Source of the DNA: Sulfurovum sp.
GTDB lineage: Bacteria > Campylobacterota > Campylobacteria > Campylobacterales > Sulfurovaceae
DNA: 5,877 bases
Assembly: GCA_015490315.1 (NCBI GenBank)
Contig: WFYB01000222.1
Span: 1 to 5,877 of the forward strand
Direction: 5' to 3'
The notes under the pieces were generated by a model. The model ran no database searches, was not told where the DNA came from, and saw nothing but the letters and a program-made list of their open reading frames with translations. A program made the translations under genes and the position numbers. The stretch's first letter is position 1. Each line of letters begins with the position of its first letter. This document shows, piece by piece, positions 4,745 through 5,877 of the stretch.

Positions 4745-5877
4745 TTAAAACAGATAGTTGAACTCGAGACGGTATTCGTTGTAGGATACATCCGCTTTAG
4801 TAGTATTACCCGGATCAGCACTAACAATACCAACACGTGTCTTCATCTGGAAATTTTTCGTAAAGTTATACCATGTATCTAGGTGGATAATATTGCTATC
4901 GGCTTGTACACCTGGTTTGTTATCGTCAAAATCCTGAATTGCATATCTGACACTCGCTTTGAACTTTGGTGTGAACTTATAGACAGCTCTGATCATGTAT
5001 GTCTTGGTATTCGCATACCAGTTATACTGCGCCATGGCACGTGTAAATCCGCCTGTAGGGAACCCTCTCCATGGAGCTACAATATCTGCTTTATTTGCAA
5101 CCTTAGAATACCCTAGTCTAAAAAAGCCTTTTTTACTTGGCATCTTCAAATCGATTCTTGCATTGAGCAGTGATGAGTCCAAAGACCCGTTCACACTTGG
5201 GTCATATCCTGTAAGTGCTTGTCCTTTAAGGTTTTTATTGCCAGCGATAGCACCGCCACCATCATCTTTTTGCAAGAAATATCTTACACCGGGTCTCACC
5301 GCCCATCCACTCTGCCCCAATGCCACTTTATAGTGTGCCTCGGCAACAAAGTCTTTCACAACACCCGGCACCTGAAGATAACTGAGGGTCAAATCAAGGT
5401 TATCTATGTATTTTGTTCTAAAATCAGCAAGATATAGTTTGTGGTTAGGATCTTCCCCCGCAGCTGTAAATGCACTATAGCTCAACCCTTTGTGAACAGC
5501 AGAATCATCATTGTTGTTCCATTTACCATATGGGGTACCAGAACCATCTTTAAAAGTTATAACATCATGAGAATTTTCATGATCTCTAAGTTTCTGTGCA
5601 CCGAAATAGGCTACCCTGAATTTGGATTTTGGTGCCACTTTGGCAGCAACGGTCACACCGTCGAATGTATTGGGGATCATCTTGGTATCGTTGGATTTTG
5701 TAAAGACCGACTCAAAGAGCTGACGTCCTACCCGTGCATCGATCATACCGTTGTTGTACTCCAAAAATGCCTGTCCGATCGTATGAATACCAAAGCCCCC
5801 ACCTGTAGCTACTTTATAGCGACTAAAGGTATCTTTCCCTGCTTTTACAAAGTTCACTTCGTTACTATCCATACGGA
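4745..5877 (-). CDS. OprD-type outer-membrane porin (5' end outside window)
   Basis: This is the C-terminal 376 residues of an outer-membrane beta-barrel porin that lets small solutes into the periplasm. The sequence shows the alternating hydrophobic/polar strands, frequent aromatic residues and glycine-rich turns of a barrel, and it ends in the porin signature FNYLF with a terminal phenylalanine. GRQLFES, TKMIPNTFDGV, RGFPTGGFTRAM and YNWYANTKTYMI match the OprD-type porins that are abundant in Campylobacterota. The Met at 5870-5872 is probably internal: the frame stays open to the window edge and no signal peptide follows that Met. The true start, signal peptide and operon promoter therefore lie to the right of the window. 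It is the first visible gene of the operon, which suggests that it supplies or exports a compound handled by the periplasmic proteins downstream. The substrate cannot be read from sequence. Confidence 0.88.
   Translation of the reverse strand, partial: RMDSNEVNFVKAGKDTFSRYKVATGGGFGIHTIGQAFLEYNNGMIDARVGRQLFESVFTKSNDTKMIPNTFDGVTVAAKVAPKSKFRVAYFGAQKLRDHENSHDVITFKDGSGTPYGKWNNNDDSAVHKGLSYSAFTAAGEDPNHKLYLADFRTKYIDNLDLTLSYLQVPGVVKDFVAEAHYKVALGQSGWAVRPGVRYFLQKDDGGGAIAGNKNLKGQALTGYDPSVNGSLDSSLLNARIDLKMPSKKGFFRLGYSKVANKADIVAPWRGFPTGGFTRAMAQYNWYANTKTYMIRAVYKFTPKFKASVRYAIQDFDDNKPGVQADSNIIHLDTWYNFTKNFQMKTRVGIVSADPGNTTKADVSYNEYRLEFNYLF

Noticed and set aside
5115..5130. Palindrome-like A-run and T-run around GCC inside the porin gene
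   Set aside because: It encodes the Lys-Lys-Gly-Phe-Phe stretch of a barrel turn and strand. The pairing is almost all A-T and in mid-gene, so a terminator or slippage site is not supported.

Overview
The window reads as chromosomal DNA from a Campylobacterota (epsilonproteobacterial) sulfur oxidiser, probably Sulfurovum-like. This is inferred from the style of the OprD-type porin, the trpE-aroE pairing and the set of exported redox proteins. No taxonomic search was possible. Coding density is nearly complete: the longest gap between genes is 72 bases, and no RNA gene, insertion sequence, CRISPR array or long repeat is visible.

Left third, plus strand (1-1524): the 3' part of trpE (anthranilate synthase component I, cut by the window start), followed after 2 bases by a complete aroE (shikimate dehydrogenase). 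AroE makes shikimate on the route to chorismate and TrpE consumes chorismate for tryptophan, so this is a housekeeping aromatic amino acid segment.

Right two thirds, minus strand (1525-5877, transcribed right to left): an OprD-type outer-membrane porin (5' end beyond the window), a periplasmic SoxH-like metallo-beta-lactamase-fold protein, an exported fusion of a c-type cytochrome with a thioredoxin-like domain, an exported DsrE-like protein, and, after a 72-base gap, an exported protein with two DUF302-like domains. The first four are spaced by 6-9 bases, a 4-base ATGA overlap and 2 bases, so they look like one operon. The fifth has its own good ribosome-binding site and a possible promoter, behind a weak terminator-like hairpin.

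All five minus-strand products are predicted to act in the periplasm or outer membrane. The combination of thiol/disulfide chemistry (CxxC thioredoxin), electron transfer (CxxCH heme), a hydrolase of the Sox-associated MBL type and a DsrE-like sulfur-carrier fold suggests a periplasmic sulfur or thiol redox accessory module. This is inference from domain content; no substrate can be read from the sequence. The two halves meet tail to tail with no spacer at 1524/1525, where a 14-bp bulged hairpin spans both stop codons and probably terminates transcription from both sides.
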